A DNA stretch of 8,167 nt from Burkholderiales bacterium (GCA_947448105.1 CANFNE010000107.1:1-8167); one strand, 5' to 3'; counted from the first letter of the stretch, positions 1-7,084 are shown. Notes: generated by a model from the sequence alone, not told the origin. Program-made: numbers and translations.

Positions 1-1045
1 GTACGACCGCGCGCCCTACAAAGGCCTGCTGACCCACGGCTTTGCCACCGACGGCCAAGGCCGCAAGATGAGCAAAAGCCTGGGCAACACCGTGGCTCCG
101 CAAGAGGTGACCGACAAGATGGGCGCCGAAATCGTGCGCCTGTGGGTGGCAGCGACCGACTATTCGGGCGACCTGAACATTGACGCCAAAATTCTGGCCC
201 GCGTGGTGGACACCTACCGCCGGGTGCGCAATACGCTCAAGTTCTTGCTGGCCAATGTGAGCGACTTTGACCCCTCAGTTCACGCCGTGCCCGTAGCCCA
301 ACTGCTGGAGATTGACCGCTACGCCCTGGCCCGCACCGCCCAGTTGCAAGCCGACATCCTGGCGCACTTTGCCGACTACGAGTTCCACCCGGTGGTGTCC
401 AAGCTGCAGATTTTCTGCTCGGAAGACCTGGGCGCGTTTTACCTCGACGTGCTCAAGGACCGGCTTTACACCACGGCGCCCGAATCGCTGGCGCGCCGCT
501 CGGCGCAAACCGCGCTGTGGCACATCACCCAAGCCATGCTGCGCTGGATGGCGCCTTTCCTGAGCTTTACTGCCGAAGAAGCCTGGGCCACGCTGGGCGA
601 GGCCGGTAAAACGCCAAGCGCCACGCGCGAATCCATCTTTATGGACACCTATGTTGACCTGCCCGCCGCCGACGCGCCACTGCTGGCCAAGTGGGCGCGG
701 ATTCGCGAAATCCGCGAGGCAGTCAACAAAGACATCGAAGTGCTGCGCGCGGCGGGCCACGTAGGCGCTTCCTTGCAAGCACAGGTGAGTCTCACGCTGG
801 AGCCCGCCGACTTTGCGCTACTGCACAGCCTGGGCACGGACCTGAAGTTTGTGTTCATCACCTCCACCGTCACGCTGGTGCAGGGCGAGGCCCTGGCCAT
901 TGCGGCCTCTGCCACCACCGCCACCAAGTGCGAGCGCTGCTGGCATTACACCGACGATGTGGGCGCAGACGCGTCGCACCCAGGCATTTGTGGCCGCTGT
1001 GTCAGCAATCTGTTTGGCACCGGCGAAAGCCGGACGGTGGCCTGA
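1..1045 (+). CDS. ileS: Isoleucyl-tRNA synthetase, C-terminal part (5' end outside window)
   Basis: Cytoplasmic class I aminoacyl-tRNA synthetase that charges tRNA-Ile with isoleucine. The reading frame is open from base 2 and codes for 347 visible residues. The fragment begins in the catalytic core: GRKMSKSLGN, the KMSKS ATP-binding loop, spans visible residues 20-29. A helical anticodon-binding domain follows (RNTLKFLLANVSDFDP near residues 75-90; WHITQAMLRWMAPFLSFTAEEAW near 170-195). The C-terminus carries a zinc-finger module with four cysteines in CxxC...CxxC arrangement (residues 310, 313, 330, 333), as in bacterial IleRS proteins that end in a zinc-binding domain. About 320 residues after KMSKS is normal for the family, so the 3' end looks intact. 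The first ATG, at 68, lies inside KMSKS and is not the start. The TGA stop shares its A with the lspA start codon, implying translational coupling. Confidence 0.98.
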   Translation, partial: YDRAPYKGLLTHGFATDGQGRKMSKSLGNTVAPQEVTDKMGAEIVRLWVAATDYSGDLNIDAKILARVVDTYRRVRNTLKFLLANVSDFDPSVHAVPVAQLLEIDRYALARTAQLQADILAHFADYEFHPVVSKLQIFCSEDLGAFYLDVLKDRLYTTAPESLARRSAQTALWHITQAMLRWMAPFLSFTAEEAWATLGEAGKTPSATRESIFMDTYVDLPAADAPLLAKWARIREIREAVNKDIEVLRAAGHVGASLQAQVSLTLEPADFALLHSLGTDLKFVFITSTVTLVQGEALAIAASATTATKCERCWHYTDDVGADASHPGICGRCVSNLFGTGESRTVA

Positions 1046-1542
1046 TGGCACGGCGCGGTCAGGCCGCCGGCCTGGGGCTGCTGCACTGGCTGGCGCTGGC
1101 ACTGGTGCTGGTCTTGGCCGACCAGTTCACCAAGATTTTGGTTTTGGGCAGCTTTCAGCTTGGCGAAGGCCGCATGGTCAGCAGCTTTTTCAACCTGGTG
1201 CGGGTGCACAACGCGGGCGCGGCCTTCAGTTTTCTGGCCGGCGCCTCGGGCTGGCAGCGCTGGTTTTTTACCGGCTTGGGCGTGGCGGCGGCGGTGCTGA
1301 TTGTCTGGATGCTGAAAAACCATGCCGGTCAGCGCTTGTTTGGCTTTGCGCTGGCCTGCATTTTGGGGGGCGCCATTGGCAACGTGATTGACCGCGTGCT
1401 CTATGGCTATGTGGTGGACTTTTTGGACTTCCATTGGGCCGGCGTGCACTTTCCGGCCTTCAATCTGGCCGACAGCGCCATCTCCATGGGCGCGGCCTGC
1501 CTGATTCTGGACGAACTGCTGCGCGTGCGCCGGGGGCACTAA
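1045..1542 (+). CDS. lspA: Lipoprotein signal peptidase (signal peptidase II)
   Basis: Inner-membrane aspartic protease that removes signal peptides from diacylglyceryl-modified prolipoproteins. The product is 165 aa, a usual length. Family blocks appear in order: first transmembrane helix ending in ADQFTK (residues 25-30), the VRVHNAGAAFSFLAG block (52-66, conserved Asn56), GGAIGNVIDR (108-117) with catalytic Asp116, and FNLADSAIS (139-147) with catalytic Asp143. Four hydrophobic helices are visible. The ATG at 1045 overlaps the ileS TGA by one base and no strong Shine-Dalgarno sequence precedes it, so translation probably depends on coupling to ileS. ileS followed by lspA is a common bacterial order. 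The gene ends 16 nt before the converging glycosyltransferase gene, and no terminator hairpin with a T-run is visible between them. Confidence 0.97.
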   Translation: MARRGQAAGLGLLHWLALALVLVLADQFTKILVLGSFQLGEGRMVSSFFNLVRVHNAGAAFSFLAGASGWQRWFFTGLGVAAAVLIVWMLKNHAGQRLFGFALACILGGAIGNVIDRVLYGYVVDFLDFHWAGVHFPAFNLADSAISMGAACLILDELLRVRRGH

Positions 1543-1558
1543 GGCCGCCAAATGCGCG

Positions 1559-3235
1559 CTAGGGCGCGGGCGTCACCCGGAGCAGGCTCATGCGCTCCAG
1601 CGGCTCCACGCCCTTAGCCAGGTTCAACTGGCGCGGCAGGGTGCCTGTTTTATGGTCCACCCAGTCGCCGTGGGCCAGCAGTTGCGGGGAACCCAAGCCT
1701 GCCAATGCAGGTATGTGCGCGTCTTTCACCAGCAACAAATACGGCGCGCCGCTGCGCGGCAAGGCGGAGGCGCTTTGCACGCCCATGCTGGGCGCGCTGC
1801 GGTAAATGCCCAGTTCCCAGGCCACGATGGGGTCGAGCTGGTAGACATAGACCGGCGTGCTGCGGTCTTGCGCCAGCAGCTTGTCCACGTTGTAGGCGAC
1901 GCTGTATTTCAAATAAGCGGTGAGCGTCATCGTCTCCAGAAAAATGTAGAGCATGCAGACCGCAAACACCGGGTAGATCACGGCTGTAAAACTGCGGACG
2001 TGCTGGCGCTGCGCCACCGCATAGCCCGCCAGTACCAGCGCTAAAGCCACCATGGCGCCCAGCAGCCAGGCATTGGCCACGTACACGGCCAGCGCAAAGG
2101 TCAGCGCCAGCGTGAACCCGATCATGCCGATCTGGGCGACAAAGAACGGCGTGCCTGCGCGCTGCAGCCACTGCGCCAGGTAGTTGGCACACAGGATGAC
2201 CGCAAACGGGAACAGGATGACGGTGTAGTAATCGAGCTGGAAAGCCGTAGCGCTGAACAAGCCAAAGGTGACAAAGAACGCACCACACAAGAAAACGAAT
2301 GGGGACCGCAGGTCCACGCTTTGGCCGGCAAATCCGCGCACACCAGAAATCATTGCCGCCACAAACGCCGCTACCCAGGGCAAAAAAGCCCAGACGAAGA
2401 CGTGAACAAAGTACAGCGGCGTGCCTTCTTGGTTCTTGATCGGGCCGGAGTTAAAAAAGCGGCCAAACTGGCTGTCCCACAAAAAGAAGCGGATGCCCGA
2501 CACTCCGGTTTTGCCGAACACCACTTTCTCAGGGTGGGCATCAAACTGCAGGTACAGCGCCAGCACTTCGGGAAAAGTAAACAGCAGCGAGAGTGCCAGC
2601 GCCAACAGCCACTTGGCGCTCCAGAAATTGCGCCATTGGCCCCGGTAAATCCACATGCAGGCCAGGCCACTGGCGATGGTGATGAGCGTGAAAATGCCTT
2701 TGGTCATCACCGAAATAGCGCTGAATACGGCTGCAACTAGCAGGTATTTGGCCTTCGCCTGCGCGTCATACCGCAGCCAGTAGTAGCAGGCGGCGGTGAT
2801 GCTGCCGGTCAAAAACGCCTCGGCCTTGATGGCGCTCGACGTGTACATCAGGTGGTAGGTGGACACCACCATCAACAGCGCAAGCAGCGCCACTTCGCGC
2901 CCGTAAAACATGCGGGCGATGCGGTAGGTGTAATAGCTGCCCAGCAGGTGGAACAAAAAACCCGGCAGGATGTAGTTAAAAGTGCTGACGCCGCCCAGCT
3001 TGAAAAACAGCGCTGTCACCCAAAACGGGAAATGCGGCTTGTCCAGCCAATCCAGATTGTCCAGAACCAGGTCGCCCCAGTTGCCCGTCAATGCGATGTG
3101 CTGCGACAGCGCTGCGTACAGCACCGAGTCACCCTCGTTGATGATGGGTGTGAAAAGCGACGCTGCGTTGACCAGTACGCTGAGGAGTATCGCCCAGCGG
3201 ATGTGCCGCGCCAGCGTTGGCGCAAGCGCTGTCAT
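1559..3235 (-). CDS. ArnT/PMT-like membrane glycosyltransferase (GT-C fold)
   Basis: A 558-aa polytopic protein with about 11-13 hydrophobic segments in residues 1-435 and a soluble C-terminal tail. It resembles the ArnT / dolichyl-phosphate-mannose transferase superfamily (GT83/GT39, PMT_2), which moves a sugar from a polyprenyl-phosphate carrier to an acceptor on the periplasmic side. Supporting features: an acidic first periplasmic loop (INEGDSVLYA, residues 32-41, with Asp36 the likely counterpart of the catalytic Asp), DKPHFPFW (65-72) like the family's DKPP block, KAEAFLTG (137-144), VMTKGIF (176-182), FLPW (284-287) and FQLDYYTVILFPF (332-344). The motifs are loose, so donor and acceptor cannot be read from sequence; lipid A or a surface glycan are both possible. 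The ATG lies 9 nt after the qor stop, with a weak Shine-Dalgarno (TAAGGCGG) overlapping that stop, which suggests one transcript. No other arn-type gene is nearby. Confidence 0.85.
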   Translation of the reverse strand: MTALAPTLARHIRWAILLSVLVNAASLFTPIINEGDSVLYAALSQHIALTGNWGDLVLDNLDWLDKPHFPFWVTALFFKLGGVSTFNYILPGFLFHLLGSYYTYRIARMFYGREVALLALLMVVSTYHLMYTSSAIKAEAFLTGSITAACYYWLRYDAQAKAKYLLVAAVFSAISVMTKGIFTLITIASGLACMWIYRGQWRNFWSAKWLLALALSLLFTFPEVLALYLQFDAHPEKVVFGKTGVSGIRFFLWDSQFGRFFNSGPIKNQEGTPLYFVHVFVWAFLPWVAAFVAAMISGVRGFAGQSVDLRSPFVFLCGAFFVTFGLFSATAFQLDYYTVILFPFAVILCANYLAQWLQRAGTPFFVAQIGMIGFTLALTFALAVYVANAWLLGAMVALALVLAGYAVAQRQHVRSFTAVIYPVFAVCMLYIFLETMTLTAYLKYSVAYNVDKLLAQDRSTPVYVYQLDPIVAWELGIYRSAPSMGVQSASALPRSGAPYLLLVKDAHIPALAGLGSPQLLAHGDWVDHKTGTLPRQLNLAKGVEPLERMSLLRVTPAP

Positions 3236-3244
3236 CCAGCCGCC

Positions 3245-4240
3245 TTACAGCGTCAGGATGGTGCAGCCCGTGGTCTTGCGCGCTTCCAGGTCGCGGTGGG
3301 CCTGCTGCACGTTTTCAAGGGGGTAGCGCTGGTCGATATGGATCGTCACTTTGCCGCTGGTCACCGCCTCGAACAGGTCGTCGGCGATTTCCTGCGTGCT
3401 TTCGCGCGTGGCAATATGGGTGAACAGCGTCTGGCGCGTGAGGTAAATCGAGCCCTTGGGGCCCAAAATGCCAGGCGCCACCGGTGCGACCGGGCCCGAA
3501 GCGTTGCCAAAACTGGCCATCAGGCCAAAGGGCGCGAGGCAGTCGAGCGACTTGTCAAAAGTGTCTTTGCCCACCGAGTCGTAGACCACTTTCACGCCCT
3601 TGCCGCCGGTGATTTCTTTGACGCGCGCCACAAAGTCTTCGCTGCTGTAGTTGATGGCAAAGGCGGCGCCGTTTTGCAGCGCGAGTGCGCACTTGGCGTC
3701 AGACCCTGCGGTGCCTATCAGTTGCAGGCCCAGGGCCTTGGCCCATTGGCAGGCAATCAGGCCCACGCCACCGGCGGCGGCGTGGAACAGCACAAAGTCA
3801 CCGGCCTTGACGCCGCCCTGCGGCAAGGTGCGTTTGAGCAAGTACTGCGCCGTCATGCCTTTAAGCATCATGGCCGCTCCCGTTTCAAAACTGATGGCAT
3901 CGGGCAGCTTGCACACGCACTTGGCGGGCAGGACGCGGCGCTCGCAATAGGCGCCAGGTGGCTGGCTGGCATAGGCAGCGCGGTCGCCCACCTGCAAATG
4001 CGTCACGCCAGCGCCCACCGCTTCAATCACGCCCGCGGCTTCCATGCCCAGTTGGACTGGCAGGTTCATAGGGTACAGACCGCTGCGCTGGTAAACATCG
4101 ATGTAGTTCAAACCTACGGCGTGGTGGCGAATGCGCACTTCGCCCGGGCCCGGCTCTCCCACCGCGATATGCACCAGGCGCATGTGCTCGGGGCCGCCGT
4201 GCTGGTCGATTTGGATAGAACGCGAAAGCTGGGATGTCAT
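3245..4240 (-). CDS. NADPH:quinone oxidoreductase, zeta-crystallin-like (MDR superfamily)
   Basis: A 331-aa cytoplasmic zinc-independent medium-chain reductase, close in length to E. coli QorA. The N-terminal GroES-like domain carries GLNYIDVYQRSGLY (residues 43-56) and LGMEAAGVIEAVGAGV (64-79), typical of the quinone reductase group. The Rossmann domain has the nucleotide-binding motif AAAGGVG (154-160) followed by GTAGSDAK (176-183), a pattern usual for NADPH-binding members. The cysteine set of structural-zinc alcohol dehydrogenases is missing. Members reduce quinones or other enones with NADPH; the true substrate is unknown. The ATG at 4240 is supported by GGAG (complement of 4249-4252) 8 nt upstream. 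It lies 74 nt after the SDR stop and 9 nt before the glycosyltransferase. A GATAAT -10-like hexamer (complement of 4285-4290) lies in the upstream gap, but no good -35 accompanies it. Confidence 0.93.
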   Translation of the reverse strand: MTSQLSRSIQIDQHGGPEHMRLVHIAVGEPGPGEVRIRHHAVGLNYIDVYQRSGLYPMNLPVQLGMEAAGVIEAVGAGVTHLQVGDRAAYASQPPGAYCERRVLPAKCVCKLPDAISFETGAAMMLKGMTAQYLLKRTLPQGGVKAGDFVLFHAAAGGVGLIACQWAKALGLQLIGTAGSDAKCALALQNGAAFAINYSSEDFVARVKEITGGKGVKVVYDSVGKDTFDKSLDCLAPFGLMASFGNASGPVAPVAPGILGPKGSIYLTRQTLFTHIATRESTQEIADDLFEAVTSGKVTIHIDQRYPLENVQQAHRDLEARKTTGCTILTL

Positions 4241-4302
4241 GAAAATGGCTCCGAAGTCAGGGTTGGTGAGGAAGAAAAGGCTGGATTATCGGGCGTGTCA
4301 CA

Positions 4303-4328
4303 CAGGCACCGGCGCTAAAAGGTGCCTG
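4303..4328 (-). repeat. 8-bp inverted repeat straddling the SDR stop codon
   Basis: CAGGCACC (4303-4310) and GGTGCCTG (4321-4328) are perfect reverse complements separated by 10 nt. In the minus-strand mRNA this gives an 8-bp stem with the SDR stop codon TAG (4315-4317) in the loop. No T-run follows in the direction of transcription, so it is not a standard intrinsic terminator. It could act as an RNA-stabilising hairpin or a partial polarity element between the SDR and the reductase gene. The repeat is seen directly; a function is inferred. Confidence 0.5.
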
Positions 4329-5109
4329 CAAAGGCGCCGCCGTCAATGAGCAGATTTTGCCCGGTGATGTAGGCCGCCATGGGGCTGCACAAAAACGCAC
4401 ACAGGGCGCCAAACTCCTGCGGTGTGCCAAAACGCTGGGCCGGAATGCCTTTGCGGCGCTGGGCCGCCAGCGCGTCTACCGTTTGCCCAGTTTTGCCCGC
4501 GGCCACGGCAAACAGACCGTTAAGCCGGTCCGTGTCAAAGGCACCGGGCAAGATGTTGTTGACGGTTACGCCTTGGGCCGCAATGCCGCTGCGCGCCAGG
4601 CCGGCCACAAAACCGGTCAGGCCGCTGCGCGCGCCGTTGGACAGGCCCAGCGCGTCGATCGGCGCCTTGACCGCGCTCGAGGTGATGTTGATGATGCGGC
4701 CAAAGCCGCGTGCGGCCATGCCGTCCACCGTGGCTTTGATCAGTTCGATGGGCGTAAGCATGTTGGCATCCACCGCGCGAATCCAGTCGGCACGTTCCCA
4801 GTCCCGAAAGCTGCCCGAGGGCGGGCCGCCGGCGTTGGTCACCACAATGTCAAAGTCGCCGCGCAGGGCAAACACTGCGGCGCGCCCGGCCTCGGTGGTG
4901 ATGTCCTGGGCGCAGACCTGCACTTGCGCGCTGTTGCCCGCGCCCAGCGAGGCGCGGATGTCTGCGGCCCCGGCATTGAGCACATCGGCCCGGCGCGCCA
5001 CCATCAGCACGTTGACACCTTCTTGCGCCAGCGCATGCGCGCAGCCCCAGCCCAGACCCCGGCTCGCGCCGCACACCAAAGCCCACTTGCCTTTCAATCC
5101 CAAATCCAT
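4315..5109 (-). CDS. Short-chain dehydrogenase/reductase-family protein with atypical active site
   Basis: A 264-aa Rossmann-fold protein of the SDR superfamily. The cofactor motif is GASRGLG (residues 14-20); NAGG (92-95) and the C-terminal PGAFDT (188-193) and GQNLLIDGG (250-258) blocks are standard. The catalytic serine region NITSS (141-145) is present. The classical YxxxK is not: the segment reads LGLSNGARSGL (154-164), so Ser157 and Arg161 sit about where Tyr and Lys belong. This agrees with a known subgroup annotated as 3-oxoacyl-ACP-reductase-like that lacks a perfect catalytic tetrad. It may use another mechanism, bind a ligand without redox chemistry, or be inactive; substrate unknown. 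The ATG at 5109 is preceded by AAGGGG (complement of 5116-5121) and lies 3 nt after the transporter stop, so the two are almost certainly co-transcribed. About 74 nt separate it from the quinone reductase. Confidence 0.92.
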   Translation of the reverse strand: MDLGLKGKWALVCGASRGLGWGCAHALAQEGVNVLMVARRADVLNAGAADIRASLGAGNSAQVQVCAQDITTEAGRAAVFALRGDFDIVVTNAGGPPSGSFRDWERADWIRAVDANMLTPIELIKATVDGMAARGFGRIINITSSAVKAPIDALGLSNGARSGLTGFVAGLARSGIAAQGVTVNNILPGAFDTDRLNGLFAVAAGKTGQTVDALAAQRRKGIPAQRFGTPQEFGALCAFLCSPMAAYITGQNLLIDGGAFAGTF

Positions 5110-5112
5110 GCT

Positions 5113-6075
5113 TTACCCCTTGTGAAATGTGTGTACAGGCGCTTTGCTGCGGGTGCAGACAAAAACGCCACCCATGACCAATACCGTGCCGCCCAGCACC
5201 CAAGGCGTGAGCGGCTCGTCCAAAAACAAGGCCGCCATGGCCAGCGTGGACATCGGCCCGACCATACCGACCTGCGCCGCCAAAGCGGCGCCCAGGCGCT
5301 CAATGGCCAGCATCACCAGCACCACCGGCACCACGGTGCAGGCTGTGGCATTGACCACGGAAAGCCACCACACCGAAGCGTCCAAGGCCAGCAAGCCAGA
5401 CACCGGGCGCAGCAAGGCAAACTGGCCGATGCAAAACACACAGGCCACGCAGCTCGCCAACCCGACCAGGCGCAGCGCGCCCAGGCGGCGCACCAGTTCG
5501 CCGCTGTAAGACAAATACAAGGCGTAGCTCACCGCGCTGCCAAACACCAGGCCCGCGCCCAGCCACACATCGTCACCCGTGAGGCGCACCTCATGGCCAA
5601 ACACCAGCAACACGCCGCCGTAACTGATGGCCAGACCGGCCCACTGAAAACCACTGATGCGCCGCCGGTACAAAAAGGCGCCCAGAATCAGCACCAAGGT
5701 GGGATTGAGGTACAGGACCAAGCGCTCAAAGGACGCACTGATATAGGCCAGCCCGGCAAAATCCAGAAAACTGGCCAGGTAGTAACCGGTAAAACCCAGC
5801 CAGGCCACGCCGAGCGCGTCTTTGCGCGTCAACACGGGTGGGACCACACCCCGGCGCGGCCGACCCGCCCACCAGGCCATGGCCACAAAAAAGGGCAAGG
5901 CCAGCAGCATGCGCAACATCAAAAAGCTGATGGCATCCACGCCGTGCCGGTAGGCGAGCTTGACGATGATGGCCTTGCCGCTAAATGCCACCGCGCCCAG
6001 CAAGGCCATGGCAAGGCCGGTCGCCATGGACGGCAGCGGCATCACGGAGGGGCTTGTTGAAGGCAGGGAAGACAC
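5113..6075 (-). CDS. EamA-type (DMT superfamily) 10-TM transporter
   Basis: A 320-aa inner-membrane protein with ten hydrophobic helices in two homologous EamA halves. The first half runs about residues 18-160, with SFERLVLYLNPTLVLILGAF (115-134) as its diagnostic segment; the second, about 170-307, ends with ALAAQVGMVGPMSTLAMAAL (264-283) and FLDEPLTPWVLGG (284-296), the classic DMT signature. Relatives export metabolites or amino acids; the substrate cannot be read here. At 320 aa it is not one of the small ArnE/ArnF-type flippases. The start is uncertain: the GTG at 6075 is the first standard start after an in-frame stop (6085-6087), but neither it nor the ATGs at 6042 and 6027 has a clear Shine-Dalgarno. 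The first helix begins near residue 18, so all three starts preserve the fold. It is the first gene of the minus-strand group. Confidence 0.92.
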   Translation of the reverse strand: MSSLPSTSPSVMPLPSMATGLAMALLGAVAFSGKAIIVKLAYRHGVDAISFLMLRMLLALPFFVAMAWWAGRPRRGVVPPVLTRKDALGVAWLGFTGYYLASFLDFAGLAYISASFERLVLYLNPTLVLILGAFLYRRRISGFQWAGLAISYGGVLLVFGHEVRLTGDDVWLGAGLVFGSAVSYALYLSYSGELVRRLGALRLVGLASCVACVFCIGQFALLRPVSGLLALDASVWWLSVVNATACTVVPVVLVMLAIERLGAALAAQVGMVGPMSTLAMAALFLDEPLTPWVLGGTVLVMGGVFVCTRSKAPVHTFHKG

Positions 6076-6156
6076 GTAAGGGATTTATTTGAACGCACAA
6101 CGCAACGCGCGCGAGGACTGAACTAGCCGGATTGTCGCTGGACTTGTCCTCTGGCT

Positions 6157-6185
6157 TTGACGCCAAGGTCATACCGGTTCAGAAT
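6157..6185 (+). promoter_or_regulatory. Candidate sigma-70-type promoter for the small secreted protein
   Basis: TTGACG (6157-6162, 5 of 6 matches to the -35 consensus) and CAGAAT (6180-6185, 4 of 6 to the -10) are separated by exactly 17 nt. Transcription would begin around 6191-6193, one to three bases before the ATG at 6194, giving a leaderless or nearly leaderless mRNA. The lack of a Shine-Dalgarno before that ATG fits this. The spacing is seen directly; promoter activity is inferred. Confidence 0.45.
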
Positions 6186-6193
6186 CGGCCCCC

Positions 6194-6493
6194 ATGAAAG
6201 AACACCCATTAGCGCCCCTGGCATTCACAACTACCGCCTGGCTCTTGTCAATGGCACTGTGCAGCGGAGCACTGGCCGCAACGCCCATGCCCGTCAAGCC
6301 CTTTCGGATCATTGACACCACCTGCGATATGGACAGCAGCGAAGTCTCACCCAAAGGTCAACTGGTGTGCCAGTACATCTGCCGCGACACGGACCACACC
6401 AAGATCGTCGTGGTCTATGGCAACGCGGGCGCCGCGCATTGCCGCACGCCGATCGACAAAAAGATCAAGCAAACCATCAAAACGGGTCCCTGA
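6194..6493 (+). CDS. Small exported protein of unknown function with four mature cysteines
   Basis: A 99-aa protein I do not recognise. The N-terminus is a likely Sec signal peptide: a basic start (MKEH), a hydrophobic core around residues 8-24, and a signal peptidase I site ALA-A near residues 26-29. The cysteine at 23 is not in a good lipobox, so a lipoprotein is unlikely. The mature part of about 70 aa is soluble, ends in a lysine-rich stretch (IDKKIKQTIKTG) and has four cysteines (44, 59, 63, 83), enough for two periplasmic disulfides. No Shine-Dalgarno precedes the ATG; see the promoter entry. It is divergent from the EamA gene (118 nt apart) and converges on the membrane-protein gene 47 nt downstream. 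The signal peptide and ordered cysteines argue for a real gene over the overlapping + strand frames. Confidence 0.72.
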   Translation: MKEHPLAPLAFTTTAWLLSMALCSGALAATPMPVKPFRIIDTTCDMDSSEVSPKGQLVCQYICRDTDHTKIVVVYGNAGAAHCRTPIDKKIKQTIKTGP

Positions 6494-6540
6494 ACACGGC
6501 GCCATTGCACGGACGTAACCGAAGCAGCAATACTTTGGGT

Positions 6541-6933
6541 CTAGACCGGGCCCCGGTCGCTTTGGATGTACAAGACCCGCTTGGCCAGCTCGTAGAGGGG
6601 ATCACTCGGGTCCAGCCGCCAACCCGAGGTCAGCATACGGTTCATGTACTGGCGGTTGTAGATAAAGGCAAAGATCAGCTGCGACAGACCGGCAGACACG
6701 ATCGTAATAATCAGGTGCAAGACCGCCACGCCAAGCTCACCCCGTACCAGCGGCACAAACCAGCCAAACAGCAAATAGGTCCAGCTGTAGCCGATGTGTC
6801 CGGTTTTGACCAGCCCCGACGCAGCGTGAAAGATGCGCACCGGCTTTTGCAAACCTAGCAACAGCACGCCCACGACGATGGGACTGACCAGAATTACAAA
6901 AATCAACCAGTGGTACAAGGAAAATCCCCCCAT
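6541..6933 (-). CDS. Small membrane protein, DUF2628/HrgC-like
   Basis: A 130-aa protein with three predicted membrane helices (about residues 8-28, 48-63 and 67-91) and a soluble tail. The central segment GYSWTYLLFGWFVPLVRGE (48-66), followed after the third helix by YNRQYMNRMLTSGWRLDP (92-109), resembles small proteins annotated as DUF2628 or HrgC-like, whose function is unknown; this is pattern recognition, not a search. The frame is open further upstream to 7086, but the start is placed at the ATG at 6933 because AAGGAG (complement of 6940-6945) sits 6 nt before it and the hydrophobic sequence begins there. The extra 51 upstream residues show no membrane or family character and would run over the promoter-like elements. 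It is divergent from the MinD-like ATPase gene. Confidence 0.85.
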   Translation of the reverse strand: MGGFSLYHWLIFVILVSPIVVGVLLLGLQKPVRIFHAASGLVKTGHIGYSWTYLLFGWFVPLVRGELGVAVLHLIITIVSAGLSQLIFAFIYNRQYMNRMLTSGWRLDPSDPLYELAKRVLYIQSDRGPV

Positions 6934-6961
6934 AGTCGGCTCCTTCACAGCGTGTGATTCC

Positions 6962-6967
6962 AGTATA
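6962..6967 (-). promoter_or_regulatory. Candidate -10 element of the small membrane-protein gene
   Basis: The complement of these bases reads TATACT, 5 of 6 matches to the -10 consensus, 16 nt upstream of the AAGGAG ribosome-binding site. Transcription would start near 6955, giving a leader of about 20 nt. No good -35 hexamer lies at the normal spacing; that position (6984-6990) is covered by one arm of the inverted repeat at 6985-7014, so the promoter may be activator-dependent or repressed there. Confidence 0.4.
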
Positions 6968-6984
6968 GGCCGCCAAGCCACCAC

Positions 6985-7014
6985 CCGATCAGTACCAGCC
7001 GCGACCCTGATCGG
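6985..7014. repeat. Operator-like 8-bp inverted repeat with 22-bp arm spacing
   Basis: CCGATCAG (6985-6992) and CTGATCGG (7007-7014) are perfect reverse complements separated by 14 nt. The arm centres are 22 bp apart, about two helical turns, which would present both arms on one face of DNA to a dimeric regulator. The left arm overlaps the expected -35 position of the candidate promoter at 6962-6967. No T-run flanks the repeat, so a terminator is unlikely. The bound protein is unknown. Confidence 0.5.
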
Positions 7015-7084
7015 CGCGATTCCCAGACCCCAAGACCGGCCCGCCACGGCGGATTTGCAACGCACCGCGTCAAAGAGTTGCTCC

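Noticed and set aside
4285..4290. GATAAT hexamer on the minus strand as an internal promoter for the quinone reductase
   Set aside because: No -35-like hexamer occurs at 16-18 nt spacing, so a promoter cannot be supported from sequence alone.
2852..4318. Long + strand open frame of 488 codons antisense to the glycosyltransferase and quinone reductase genes
   Set aside because: Its translation is rich in His, Arg, Gln and Ala without domain motifs, and the opposite strand carries two well-recognised proteins. Such shadow frames are common in GC-rich DNA.
4357..6060. Long + strand open frame of 567 codons antisense to the SDR and EamA genes
   Set aside because: The translation is a low-complexity His/Gln/Arg/Ala sequence, while the minus strand shows complete SDR and EamA signatures. 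It is an antisense artefact.
6538..6558. Overlapping palindromes GGTCTAGACC (6538-6547) and GACCGGG-C-CCCGGTC (6544-6558) as a terminator between converging genes
   Set aside because: The arms are perfect, but no T-run follows in either direction and the second palindrome lies in the final codons of the membrane-protein gene. Not enough for a terminator call.
6367..6858. + strand open frame of 163 codons overlapping the small secreted protein and the membrane-protein gene
   Set aside because: It shares DNA with two better-supported genes, has no signal peptide or motif, and is rich in His, Gln and Arg like the other shadows.
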